Source: DASYYE01 sp035946955 (GTDB lineage Bacteria; Actinomycetota; Actinomycetes; Streptosporangiales; Streptosporangiaceae). Taken from it: DNA of 31,105 bases. Positions 1 to 7,366 of the stretch are shown piece by piece; position 1 is the stretch's first letter; every line of letters starts with the position of its first letter. The stretch lies in assembly GCA_035946955.1 (NCBI GenBank), contig DASYYE010000401.1, positions 1 to 31,105 of the forward strand. Direction: 5' to 3'. A program made the translations under genes and the position numbers. Below the pieces are notes generated by a model. It saw only the letters and a program-made list of their open reading frames with translations, did not search any database and had not been told where the DNA came from.

Positions 1-36
1 GGGGCTGGGCCGGTGGGGGTGGGCCGGGTGGGGGTG
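1..36 (+). repeat. G-rich tract downstream of glmS, possible G-quadruplex
   Basis: The plus strand holds closely spaced runs of three to five G separated by 1-5 nt, with an imperfect tandem unit of about 15 nt (GGGCCGGTGGGGGTG). It lies about 70 nt beyond the glmS stop, so the G-rich strand is the template strand for glmS transcription and the RNA would be C-rich. The rest of 37-105 is also GC-rich and shows no gene. A role in ending glmS transcription is only a guess. Confidence 0.35.
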
Positions 37-105
37 TGGTTCCGGTGGCGTGCTGGGCGCTGGCGGGCCGCTGGCTGGGGGGCAGCGATATTGGGCTCGT
101 GGGGG

Positions 106-1953
106 CTACTCGACGGTGACGGATTTGGCCAGGTTGCGGGGCTGGTCTACGTCGTGGCCTTTGGCGGTGGCCAGCTCGCAGGCGAAGACCTGGAGGGGGA
201 CCGTGGTGAGGAGGGGCTGGAGGAGCACGGGGACGACGGGAACCTCGATCAGGGTATCCGCGTAGGGGCGCACCGTCTCGTCGCCCTCCTCGGCTATCAC
301 GATCACGCGCGCGCCGCGGGCCCTGATCTCCTGGATATTGGAAACGATCTTGTCGTGGAGGACCGGGGACGTCACGGACGGGGTCACCACCACGACCGGC
401 AGCCTGTTCTCGACCAGGGCTATGGGGCCGTGCTTGAGCTCGCCCGCGGCGAAGCCCTCGGCGTGCATGTAGGCGAGTTCTTTGAGCTTAAGCGCTCCTT
501 CCAGGGCCACTGGGTAGCCCACGTGGCGACCGAGGAACAGCACGCACCGTTCCCCGGCCAGCTCACGGGCGAGGTGACGGACGGGTCCCATCCTGGCCAG
601 TACGCTCACCACCGACTCGGGCATCCGGGCCAGCTGGCTGATCACGGCGTCGATGGCAGCCGGGTCGGCGGCCCCGCGCACCTGTGCCAGGTACAGCGCG
701 ACCAGGTAGCACGCCACGAGCTGGGTGAGGAACGCCTTGGTGGACGCGACCGCGACCTCCGGTCCCGCGTGGGTGTAGAGGACGGCGTCGCTGGCCCGCG
801 GGATGGAGGAGCCGTTGACATTGCAGATGGCCAGCACGCGCGAGCCCTGCTCCTGGGCATGCCGCACGGCCATGAGGGTGTCCATGGTCTCCCCGGACTG
901 GGAGATGGCGATGACCAGGGTGGAGTGGGTCAGGATCGGGTCTCGGTAGCGAAACTCGCTGGCCAGCTCCACCTCGCAGGGCAGGCGGCACCAGTGCTCG
1001 ATCGCATATTTGGCGATCAGGCCGGCGTGGTAGGCCGTGCCGCACGCCACGATGATGATCTTGTCGATGTCACGGAGCTCGGCGGAGGCGAGGCGCATCT
1101 CGTCGAGGCGGAGCCGCCCGTCAAGGCCTACCCGGCCGAGCAGCGTATCGGCGATAGCCCTGGGCTGCTCGGCGATCTCCTTGAGCATGAAGTAGTCGTA
1201 GCCAGCCTTTTCGGCCGCGCTCACGTCCCACTCGACGGGGTACTCCGCCGGCCGCACAGCGGCACCGTCGAACCCGGTCAGCCTCACCCCATCCGCACGG
1301 ACCTCCGCAACCTGGTCCTGCCCGACCTCGATGGCGCGCCGGGTGTAGCTGATGAACGCGGCCACATCGCTGGCGAGGAAGTTCTCACCCTCCCCACACC
1401 CGATGACCAGGGGCGAGTTGCGTCGCGCCCCCACCACCACGCCCGGCTGGCTGGCGTCCACCGCCACCAGGGTGAACGCGCCCTCCAGCCGCTTGCACAC
1501 TGCCCGCATGGCGTCCGCCAGGCTCATGTCAGCAGCGGCGAGTTCCGCCTCGAGCAGGTGGGCGACGACCTCGGTGTCAGTGTCCGACGCGAGGTCATGG
1601 CCTGCGGCAGCGGCCTCGGCCCGCAGGGCCGCGAAGTTCTCGATGATCCCGTTGTGCACCACGGCGAGAGTGCCGGTGCAGTCGGTGTGGGGGTGCGCGT
1701 TGGCGTCCGTGGGCGCCCCGTGGGTGGCCCAGCGGGTATGGCCGACTCCGGTCACACCGGGCGGTGTGGTGTCCTCGTCAAGGGCTTTGAGCAGGTTGAC
1801 GAGTTTTCCGGAGCGCTTGCACGAAATGAGCGACCCGCCGTCGGTGATGGCGACCCCGGCCGAGTCGTAACCCCGGTAGGCAAGCCGGTTCAGCCCTTCC
1901 AGCACCACGTCCACGGCTTGCCGGTGGCCTGTGTACCCCACGATCCCGCACAT
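106..1953 (-). CDS. glmS: Glutamine--fructose-6-phosphate aminotransferase (isomerizing)
   Basis: GlmS converts fructose-6-phosphate and glutamine to glucosamine-6-phosphate, the first step of UDP-GlcNAc and peptidoglycan precursor synthesis in the cytoplasm. The 615-residue length is normal for the family. The N-terminal glutaminase domain starts with Met-Cys, giving the catalytic Cys after Met removal, and carries YRGYDS (26-31) and GHTRWATHG (71-79). Two SIS sugar-isomerase domains follow, with ACGTAYHAG and SQSGETMDT in the first, and the protein ends in the typical LAKSVTVE. The ATG start gives the exact family N-terminus MCGIVGY. It is the last gene of the rplM-rpsI-glmM-glmS run, 45 nt after glmM. 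I see no glmS ribozyme in the 45-nt gap, and the upstream gene leaves no room for one. Confidence 0.97.
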   Translation of the reverse strand: MCGIVGYTGHRQAVDVVLEGLNRLAYRGYDSAGVAITDGGSLISCKRSGKLVNLLKALDEDTTPPGVTGVGHTRWATHGAPTDANAHPHTDCTGTLAVVHNGIIENFAALRAEAAAAGHDLASDTDTEVVAHLLEAELAAADMSLADAMRAVCKRLEGAFTLVAVDASQPGVVVGARRNSPLVIGCGEGENFLASDVAAFISYTRRAIEVGQDQVAEVRADGVRLTGFDGAAVRPAEYPVEWDVSAAEKAGYDYFMLKEIAEQPRAIADTLLGRVGLDGRLRLDEMRLASAELRDIDKIIIVACGTAYHAGLIAKYAIEHWCRLPCEVELASEFRYRDPILTHSTLVIAISQSGETMDTLMAVRHAQEQGSRVLAICNVNGSSIPRASDAVLYTHAGPEVAVASTKAFLTQLVACYLVALYLAQVRGAADPAAIDAVISQLARMPESVVSVLARMGPVRHLARELAGERCVLFLGRHVGYPVALEGALKLKELAYMHAEGFAAGELKHGPIALVENRLPVVVVTPSVTSPVLHDKIVSNIQEIRARGARVIVIAEEGDETVRPYADTLIEVPVVPVLLQPLLTTVPLQVFACELATAKGHDVDQPRNLAKSVTVE

Positions 1954-1998
1954 TCAAGCAAGGCTAACCCGTTGGAGGGGTCCGCGCAGGTCAGGGGG

Positions 1999-3393
1999 TC
2001 AAGACACGGACTGCACGGCCGCGACCAGCCGGTCCGCGACACGCTGTGCCCGTTCATGGTCCATGGCTTCCACCATGACCCGTACCGCTGGCTCGGTGCC
2101 GCTGGGCCGCACCAGTACCCTGCCCGAGCCCCCCAGCTCCGCCTGGGCGGATTCGACCTCTGTCGCGAGCGCGGCCGACTGAGTGACCCGGGCCTTGTCC
2201 ACCCCGGTCACGTTCACGAGCACCTGCGGGTAGCGCGTCATGACACTGGCCAGTTCGGCCAGGGGGACGCGGTCACGTGCCACGGCGGCCAGCAGGTGCA
2301 GCGCGGTCAGCAGCCCATCACCGGTGCTGGCGTGGTCAAGCATGATGATGTGGCCCGACTGCTCGCCGCCCAGGACGTACTGGCCAGCCCGCATCGCCTC
2401 CAGCACGTAACGGTCGCCCACGGCGGTCTCCACCAGAGTGATCCCGGCGGCTTCCATCGCCAGCCGGAACCCCAGGTTCGACATGACGGTGGCCACCACG
2501 GTGTCACGGGTGAGCCGGTTGGCGCGTTTGAGGCCGAGCGCCAGGGCCGCGAGGATCTGGTCCCCGTCGACCACCTGCCCGTCCGCGTCCACCGCCAGGC
2601 ACCGGTCCGCGTCACCGTCGTGGGCGATCCCGGCGTCCGCCCGGTACCCGAGCACCGTCGCGACCAGGCTCTCCAGGTGGGTGGACCCGCAGCCGTCGTT
2701 GATGTTGTGGCCGTCGGGCTCGGCGCCGATCGAGATCACCTCCGCGCCGGCCCGGCGAAGCATCTCCGGGGCGAGTTCGGAGGCGGCACCGTGCGCGCAG
2801 TCCACCACGACCCGCAGGCCCGCTAGGGGCAATACCCCGTTGGGGCGGCCGTTGCTGTGACCGGACAAAGAGCCGAGCAGGTGTGTGAGGTAGCGCTCCC
2901 GTTGCGCCGCGGCATCGCTGACCCGGCCGAAACCGCCGGGCAGTGGGGCGCTCGCCTGCCCGTTTGAGTCAGCCATCCGTGCCTCGATGGCATCCTCGGC
3001 CTCGTCAGGGAGCTTGAAGCCGCCCCGCGCGAACAGCTTGATGCCGTTGTCCCGGGCAGGGTTGTGGCTTGCCGACAGCATCACCCCGAGGTCTGCGCCC
3101 AGAGCCCCGGTGAGGTAGGCGACACCCGGGGTCGGGATGACGCCAAGCCTGAGCACGTCCACGCCGACGCCGGCCAGGCCAGCCACGACGGCCGCCTCCA
3201 GGAACTCACCGGATGCCCGCGGGTCTCGCCCCACGACCGCCACCGGCCGGCCCTCACGAGGCTGCGGCGCGCCGCCGCCGTGCATGGTCTGGAGCACCTC
3301 GGCAGCCGCGGCGGCGAGGTCCATGGCCAAGCGTGCGGTCAGGTCATCACCTGCCACACCGCGAACGCCATCGGTCCCGAAGAGACGGCCCAT
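1999..3393 (-). CDS. glmM: Phosphoglucosamine mutase
   Basis: GlmM interconverts glucosamine-6-phosphate and glucosamine-1-phosphate, the step after GlmS in UDP-GlcNAc synthesis. The 464-residue protein begins MGRLFGTDGVRG, as in the family. The phosphoserine loop SASHNP is at 107-112 (phosphoserine probably Ser109), the metal loop DGDADR at 259-264, the sugar-binding GGEQSGH follows, and the phosphate-binding RPSGTEPAVRV is near the C-terminus. It is slightly longer than many homologues because of a Ser/Gly/Asn-rich stretch between about residues 141 and 188. It lies 56 nt after rpsI and directly before glmS, so the two enzymes are probably co-transcribed with the ribosomal genes rplM and rpsI. 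Confidence 0.97.
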   Translation of the reverse strand: MGRLFGTDGVRGVAGDDLTARLAMDLAAAAAEVLQTMHGGGAPQPREGRPVAVVGRDPRASGEFLEAAVVAGLAGVGVDVLRLGVIPTPGVAYLTGALGADLGVMLSASHNPARDNGIKLFARGGFKLPDEAEDAIEARMADSNGQASAPLPGGFGRVSDAAAQRERYLTHLLGSLSGHSNGRPNGVLPLAGLRVVVDCAHGAASELAPEMLRRAGAEVISIGAEPDGHNINDGCGSTHLESLVATVLGYRADAGIAHDGDADRCLAVDADGQVVDGDQILAALALGLKRANRLTRDTVVATVMSNLGFRLAMEAAGITLVETAVGDRYVLEAMRAGQYVLGGEQSGHIIMLDHASTGDGLLTALHLLAAVARDRVPLAELASVMTRYPQVLVNVTGVDKARVTQSAALATEVESAQAELGGSGRVLVRPSGTEPAVRVMVEAMDHERAQRVADRLVAAVQSVS

Positions 3394-3449
3394 GAAGTGT
3401 GTCCCCGTGCTGGGGCGCGTGGAAGAAATCGTGCGTCCCGGCTGCCGGG

Positions 3450-4010
3450 CTAACGCTTCGAGTACTGCGGTGCCTTGCGGGCCTTCTTCAGCCCGTACTT
3501 CTTGCGCTCCTTGACCCGCGCGTCACGTGTCAGGAAGCCTGCCCTCTTCAGGGTGGCCCGGTTCTCCGGGTCGACCAGGGTCAGTGCCCGCGAGATCCCG
3601 AGCCGCAGCGCACCAGCCTGGCCAGTCACGCCGCCCCCGGTGATCCGTGCGGTCACGTCGAACTGGCTCTCAGCCCCCAGCGTCGTCAGCGGCTCGCTGA
3701 TGAGCTGCTGGTGCACCTTGTTGGGGAAGAAGTCCTCCAGCGACCGGTCGTTCACCAGCCACTTTCCCGTGCCTGGCGCGATCCGGACCCGGGCGATGGC
3801 CTCCTTGCGACGGCCCGTGCCCAGTGCACTGCCCGTCACCACGGGGCGGACTGCCTTGCGCCCAGGCTGTTCGGGAGTCTGCGTGGTGTACTCCTCCACG
3901 TGCTCGCCGAACTCTTCCTCCCCCTGCTCACCCACGTCTTCGGCCGGCGCCTGCGCGCCAGTGGACTCGGCCACGGTCGGCTCCTCGTGCTTTCGATCGA
4001 CTCTCGTCAT
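3450..4010 (-). CDS. rpsI: 30S ribosomal protein S9
   Basis: S9 is a small-subunit head protein whose C-terminal tail reaches the P-site tRNA. The core runs from about residue 62 (GSALGTGRRKEAIARVR) to the end, contains the GGGVTGQAGALRLGI segment, and finishes in the conserved basic tail with terminal SKR. About 58 residues precede the core and are acidic and Glu/Gln/Thr-rich; actinobacterial S9 often has such an extension, and this is a long one. The ATG start is supported by a 4-nt ATGA overlap with the rplM stop, implying coupled translation. S9 and L13 form the conserved rplM-rpsI pair. Confidence 0.97.
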   Translation of the reverse strand: MTRVDRKHEEPTVAESTGAQAPAEDVGEQGEEEFGEHVEEYTTQTPEQPGRKAVRPVVTGSALGTGRRKEAIARVRIAPGTGKWLVNDRSLEDFFPNKVHQQLISEPLTTLGAESQFDVTARITGGGVTGQAGALRLGISRALTLVDPENRATLKRAGFLTRDARVKERKKYGLKKARKAPQYSKR

Positions 4011-4543
4011 GACTTCGCGTCGCCGCTGCGCCGCCGGGCGCCACTGGCCCCACGGGCGGGTGACGCCGTGGCCTGCGCTGGCGCGGTGGTCGCGGCTGCG
4101 GGCTGGGCGACCTGTGTGATCGTGAAGGGGGTGGGCTGCTGCGCCTGGTGGGGGTGGTCCGGCCCGGCGTAGACCTTCAGCTTGCGCAGCATCCCCCGGC
4201 CCAGTGTGTTCTTGGGGAGCATGCCCCGGACCGCCTTCTCCACCAGCCGTTCAGGATGACGGGCCAGCAACTCGCCGTAGCTGACAGAGCTGATACCGCC
4301 GGGGTAGCCGGAGTGCCGGTAGGCGCGCTTGTCCTGCAGTTTGGTCCCGGTCAGGGCCACTTTGGCGGCATTGACCACGATGACGAAGTCACCGGTGTCC
4401 ATGTGCGGCGCAAAGACCGGCTTGTGCTTGCCCCGCAGGAGCACCGCCACTTGGCTGGCCAAGCGGCCGAGGACGACATCAGAAGCGTCGATGACATGCC
4501 ACTGGTGGCTGATGTCACTTGCCTTGGGGCTAAAAGTGCGCAC
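4007..4543 (-). CDS. rplM: 50S ribosomal protein L13
   Basis: L13 is an early-binding large-subunit protein. The core (about residues 1-145) includes WHVIDASDVVLGRLAS, the RGKHKP and GDFVIVVNA segments and the MLPKNTLGRGMLRKL region. After residue 145 there is a tail of about 30 residues rich in Ala, Thr and Pro that ends in an Arg/Ser-rich stretch; most L13 proteins stop near 147, so this is a lineage extension. The start is GTG at 4543, with AAGG nine nt upstream. Its stop overlaps the rpsI start. Transcription probably begins at the promoter near 4689-4717. Confidence 0.96.
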   Translation of the reverse strand: MRTFSPKASDISHQWHVIDASDVVLGRLASQVAVLLRGKHKPVFAPHMDTGDFVIVVNAAKVALTGTKLQDKRAYRHSGYPGGISSVSYGELLARHPERLVEKAVRGMLPKNTLGRGMLRKLKVYAGPDHPHQAQQPTPFTITQVAQPAAATTAPAQATASPARGASGARRRSGDAKS

Positions 4544-4688
4544 AGTCGTAAGCCTTCACCTGTGGGACCTAGTGGTGACCCCGCCTCGGTGCAAGCCTGA
4601 CGGCGAGGAAGTCCGCCGCACCGGCCGCCGCATGGCCACCCACCGAACGGGCAGCACAGGGCAGGCTGATGCGCAGGAACGTGTGAAG

Positions 4689-4717
4689 AGGATACCGGCC
4701 GATTGACCCAACGGCAA
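4689..4717 (-). promoter_or_regulatory. Promoter and structured leader for rplM-rpsI
   Basis: On the minus strand TTGCCG (4712-4717) is followed after 17 nt by TATCCT (4689-4694), a good sigma-70-type promoter. It would give a leader of about 140 nt before the rplM GTG. That leader can fold: GGTGC/GCACC arms (4618-4622 and 4588-4592) enclose GGCG/CGCC arms (4614-4617 and 4602-4605). In other bacteria L13/S9 leaders can be autoregulatory, but I do not recognise a known leader family here. Confidence 0.55.
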
Positions 4718-4792
4718 AGCGAGCCGTCACACGAGGCCCAAAGCGAGCCGAAGGGCGCGGCGCCGCCTGGACTCGAGAGTGAGGAGGGAAGG

Positions 4793-4810
4793 GGGCGTCT
4801 TCGGGCGCCC
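4793..4810 (-). terminator. Possible terminator hairpin after helR
   Basis: The helR stop is followed within about 25 nt by a 7-bp hairpin: GGGCGCC and GACGCCC arms (one G-T pair) around a CGAA loop on the minus strand. There is no U-run. It sits between helR and the rplM promoter and would separate the two units. Actinobacterial terminators often lack a U-tail, so this is plausible but unproven. Confidence 0.35.
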
Positions 4811-4833
4811 GGAGGCGAGCGGGACGAGCGGGA

Positions 4834-6993
4834 CTAGCACAGCGGGCTCGTGAGGATGGCGAGTTGCTGGGTCGCCCGGGTCATCGCGACATAGCGGTCG
4901 ACCGCTCCTTCGATGCCCTCGCCCAACGTCTGCGGGTCGATGAGGATCACGAGGTCGAACTCGAGTCCTTTCACCGTTTGCGGGGTCAGTGACCGGACGC
5001 GGGACGTCGCCTGGAATATCGGGTCGCCGATGACGCAGGCGATCCCTTCGGTGTGTTCGGCGAGCCAGGTGCCGAGAATCGAGTCCAGGTCCGGAGTGGA
5101 CCCGTGCAGGACTGGGACGCCACTGCGCCGGATGGACACCGGCACGTTGGCGTCGGGGAGCACGGCCCGGATGACCGGCTCGGCTTCTGCCATGACCTCT
5201 TGCGGCGTCCGGTAGTTGATGCTCAGGGAAGCCAGGTTGATCTGGTGGAGCCCGATCCGCTCGAGCCGTTCCTGCCACGACTCCGTGAACCCGTGCCTGG
5301 CCTGGGCACGGTCCCCGACGATGGTGAAGCTCCGGGATGGGCAGCGGAGCAGCAGCATCTGCCACTCGGCGTCGGTCAGCTCCTGCGCCTCATCCACGAC
5401 AACGTGCGCGAACGGGCCAGCAAGCAGGTCCGGGTCGGCGCCGGGCAGCGCGGCCTCGTCGACCAGGGCGTCCTTGAAGTCCTCGCCGCGCAGCATCGTC
5501 ACCAGGCCTACGCCGTATTCGTCGTCGGCCACCTGGATCAGGTCATCGACGACCCTGGCCATGTGCTCACGCTGGGCAGCGACGGCGGCCTCACGGCGGC
5601 GCTTGCGCCGGGACGCCCGCGGGTCGCCGAGCCGCTGCCGGGCCGCGTCCAGCAGCGGCAGGTCCGACACTGTCCAGGCCTGGGGGTCGGTGCGCTGCAG
5701 CCGCCGCACCTCATCGGGGCTGAGCCAGGGAGCGCACAGGCGCAGGTAGGCGGGAACCGTCCACAGGTCCCCGACGAGGTCAGCTGGATCGATCAGCGGC
5801 CACGCACGGTTGAGGGCTGTGAGCAGACCCTCGTTCCGCGACAGCGCCTTCCGGAGCAGGTGCGCCGGGACGTCGCCGTCGTGGTTGTCGACCAGGATCG
5901 TGAGCAGTTGCTCCCAGATCGCCTCGCGCGCTTCGTTGTGCGGGACGCCGGACTCCGCCGCCGCGAACGCCTCGGCCCAGTCACCGGCGCTCAGCGGGAC
6001 GTCGGACCACGGGGTCTCGACCGTCATCGGCTTGGTAGGCGGGTTCTCGTAGAACCTGACGGCTGGCTCGACCGCCTTCACCAGGTCCGCAGACGACTTC
6101 AGGCGGGCCACCTCCGGGTCGGTCTCGACCGTGGCCGTGGCGCCCTCGGCGATGAGGTCTCGCAGCGTGCAGGTCTGCACGCCTTCCTCTCCGAGGCTTG
6201 GCAGAACGTCGGAGACGTAAGCCAGGTAGGGCTGGTGCGGACCGACGAACAGCACCCCGCCGCGGTGGTGACCGAGCCGTGGGTCTGAGTAGAGGAGATA
6301 GGCGGAGCGGTGCAGGGCGACAACGGTCTTCCCAGTACCTGGGCCGCCGTCCACGACGAGAGCGCCGGCCGATCCCGCACGGATGATGGCGTCCTGGTCG
6401 GCCTGGATGGTGCCGAGCACGTCTCGCATCCGGGCCGACCGGCTGCTGCCCAGGCTGGCGATGAAGGCGGACTGGTCGTCGAGTGCTGCGTGCCCTTCCA
6501 GCCCGTCCGGCGTGAAGACCTCGTCCCAGTAGTCGCTGACCCGGCCGCGGGTCCAGCGGTACCTGCGGCGGCTTGCCAGCCCCATCGGGTTGGCGTGGGT
6601 CGCTCCGAAGAACGGCTCGGCCGCTGGGGATCGCCAGTCGAGCAGCAGCCTGCGGCCGGCGCTGTCCGTGAGGCCGAGCCGCCCGATGTACACGGGCTCG
6701 GTGTCGTCCGCCCCCACGATGCGTCCGAGGCACAGGTCCAAGCCGAAGCGGCACAGGACGCGCAGGCGAGCGGTCAGCCGATGGATCTCCATATCCCGGT
6801 CCAGCGCCTTCTGGCCTATGCCGCCTGGCGCCCTGCGCTCGGCATCGAGGCGGTCGGACAAATCGGCGATGGTCTGGTCGAGACTCACCGCGATGGCCGC
6901 GAAGTGCTGCTCGTCGCGGCCGATCAACGCTGGGTCGGCCTTGACGGTGAGGTGGTCGGGAAGGTCGAACGCACTGGTGGTCAGGGAATTCAC
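4834..6993 (-). CDS. helR: HelR, HelD-like RNA polymerase-protecting ATPase (rifamycin resistance)
   Basis: HelR proteins are superfamily-1 helicase-like ATPases that bind RNA polymerase, release stalled enzyme and displace rifamycins from it. The 719-residue protein has an N-terminal helical, probably coiled-coil region (about 25-80), a DWRSPAAEPFFG segment (119-130) shared by the HelD family, Walker A GGPGTGKT (216-223), Walker B VVVDEAQ (531-537), the TIVGD-AQ motif (557-564), NYR (593-595), VKGLEFD (674-680) and motif VI YVAMTRATQ (701-709). It lacks the accessory nuclease parts of UvrD/RecB helicases. The start is GTG at 6993 with GGAG eight nt upstream. The RAE-like dyad upstream strengthens the HelR assignment over generic HelD. 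The direct rifamycin role is inferred from family and promoter. Confidence 0.85.
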   Translation of the reverse strand: MNSLTTSAFDLPDHLTVKADPALIGRDEQHFAAIAVSLDQTIADLSDRLDAERRAPGGIGQKALDRDMEIHRLTARLRVLCRFGLDLCLGRIVGADDTEPVYIGRLGLTDSAGRRLLLDWRSPAAEPFFGATHANPMGLASRRRYRWTRGRVSDYWDEVFTPDGLEGHAALDDQSAFIASLGSSRSARMRDVLGTIQADQDAIIRAGSAGALVVDGGPGTGKTVVALHRSAYLLYSDPRLGHHRGGVLFVGPHQPYLAYVSDVLPSLGEEGVQTCTLRDLIAEGATATVETDPEVARLKSSADLVKAVEPAVRFYENPPTKPMTVETPWSDVPLSAGDWAEAFAAAESGVPHNEAREAIWEQLLTILVDNHDGDVPAHLLRKALSRNEGLLTALNRAWPLIDPADLVGDLWTVPAYLRLCAPWLSPDEVRRLQRTDPQAWTVSDLPLLDAARQRLGDPRASRRKRRREAAVAAQREHMARVVDDLIQVADDEYGVGLVTMLRGEDFKDALVDEAALPGADPDLLAGPFAHVVVDEAQELTDAEWQMLLLRCPSRSFTIVGDRAQARHGFTESWQERLERIGLHQINLASLSINYRTPQEVMAEAEPVIRAVLPDANVPVSIRRSGVPVLHGSTPDLDSILGTWLAEHTEGIACVIGDPIFQATSRVRSLTPQTVKGLEFDLVILIDPQTLGEGIEGAVDRYVAMTRATQQLAILTSPLC

Positions 6994-7070
6994 CTCATCG
7001 GCTCCGATCCGGAGGCCGCCCTGACGCCGACCGGTTCAGCGTCCCCGCACGCCAGCAACAGCACACGCAT
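6990..7070 (-). CDS. 26-codon upstream ORF coupled to helR
   Basis: An ATG at 7070 opens a short frame starting MRVLLLACGD and ending in EPMR. Its TGA overlaps the helR GTG by 4 nt (GTGA), the arrangement seen for translationally coupled genes throughout this locus. The ATG has only a weak G-rich sequence upstream rather than a clear Shine-Dalgarno. It lies wholly within the leader expected from the helR promoter. It could be a regulatory leader peptide or simply chance in GC-rich sequence. I recognise no family. Confidence 0.4.
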   Translation of the reverse strand: MRVLLLACGDAEPVGVRAASGSEPMR

Positions 7071-7112
7071 TCCGCGACCCCCATCCCCGCAGGTTTCTGG
7101 CTCCGGCCAGCG

Positions 7113-7143
7113 ATTATGCGGCACGACCGGGGTCTTGCGGCAA
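7113..7143 (-). promoter_or_regulatory. Putative helR promoter
   Basis: CATAAT (7113-7118, minus strand) matches the -10 consensus at five of six positions. TTGCCG (7138-7143), the same -35 hexamer proposed for rplM, lies 19 nt upstream and is inside the RAE-like dyad. Nineteen nt is longer than the usual 17, a spacing often found at promoters that need activation. The predicted leader of about 110 nt contains the small upstream ORF. Confidence 0.5.
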
Positions 7144-7149
7144 GTCCCC
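7129..7149. promoter_or_regulatory. Rifamycin-associated element (RAE)-like dyad
   Basis: Two 10-nt arms, GGGGTCTTGC and GCAAGTCCCC, flank a single G and are mirror images except at one position. The central CTTGCGGCAAG equals the core I remember for the RAE, a 19-bp dyad found upstream of rifamycin-inducible resistance genes (rph, arr, helR) in actinomycetes. Here an extra T/T pair sits between the core and the G/C arms, so arm spacing may differ from the published consensus. The position upstream of helR fits. Confidence 0.75.
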
Positions 7150-7165
7150 CCCTCCGCTATATATT

Positions 7166-7198
7166 GAAAATGGAGAGGAGTCGGTCCTCTCCATTTTC
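7166..7198. repeat. Perfect 14-bp inverted repeat between helR and the membrane-protein gene
   Basis: GAAAATGGAGAGGA (7166-7179) and TCCTCTCCATTTTC (7185-7198) are exact reverse complements around GTCGG. An AT-rich TATATA stretch precedes it at about 7159-7164. It has A/T-rich ends on both sides like a bidirectional terminator but lies upstream of two divergent genes, where a terminator of those genes is not expected. It could be an insulator, an operator or the remnant of another unit. The remaining sequence 7199-7354 shows no convincing gene. Confidence 0.7.
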
Positions 7199-7354
7199 TT
7201 TATGAGCCCCGCCGCAGCCGGGACCACGACGTCCACTCACTGCGGCTCGCCTCAGCAGCGCTCACAAACCGCAGGGCAAGCCGTTGGTTGCCAGCTCAGC
7301 TGCTGGGAGCCAGGAGAAAATCTCTGACGGGGCTATGCGGCAGTCCCGGGCGGA

Positions 7355-7360
7355 TACGCT
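7355..7360 (+). promoter_or_regulatory. Possible -10 element for a leaderless transcript
   Basis: TACGCT fits the actinobacterial TANNNT -10 pattern and ends 6 nt before the ATG at 7367. There is no Shine-Dalgarno in front of that ATG. The two facts together suggest a leaderless mRNA. I see no good -35. Confidence 0.35.
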
Positions 7361-7366
7361 CACGCC

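Noticed and set aside
13..2826. Plus-strand open frame of 937 codons opposite glmS and glmM
   Set aside because: Same reason: it is antisense to two clear enzymes with catalytic motifs and has biased, motif-free composition.
7166..7198. Terminator of helR or of the membrane-protein gene
   Set aside because: Both genes are transcribed away from the repeat, so it cannot end either one.
7202..7327. 41-codon plus-strand frame just after the 14-bp inverted repeat
   Set aside because: It has no Shine-Dalgarno and its composition is not protein-like; the ATG falls in the AT-rich edge of the repeat.
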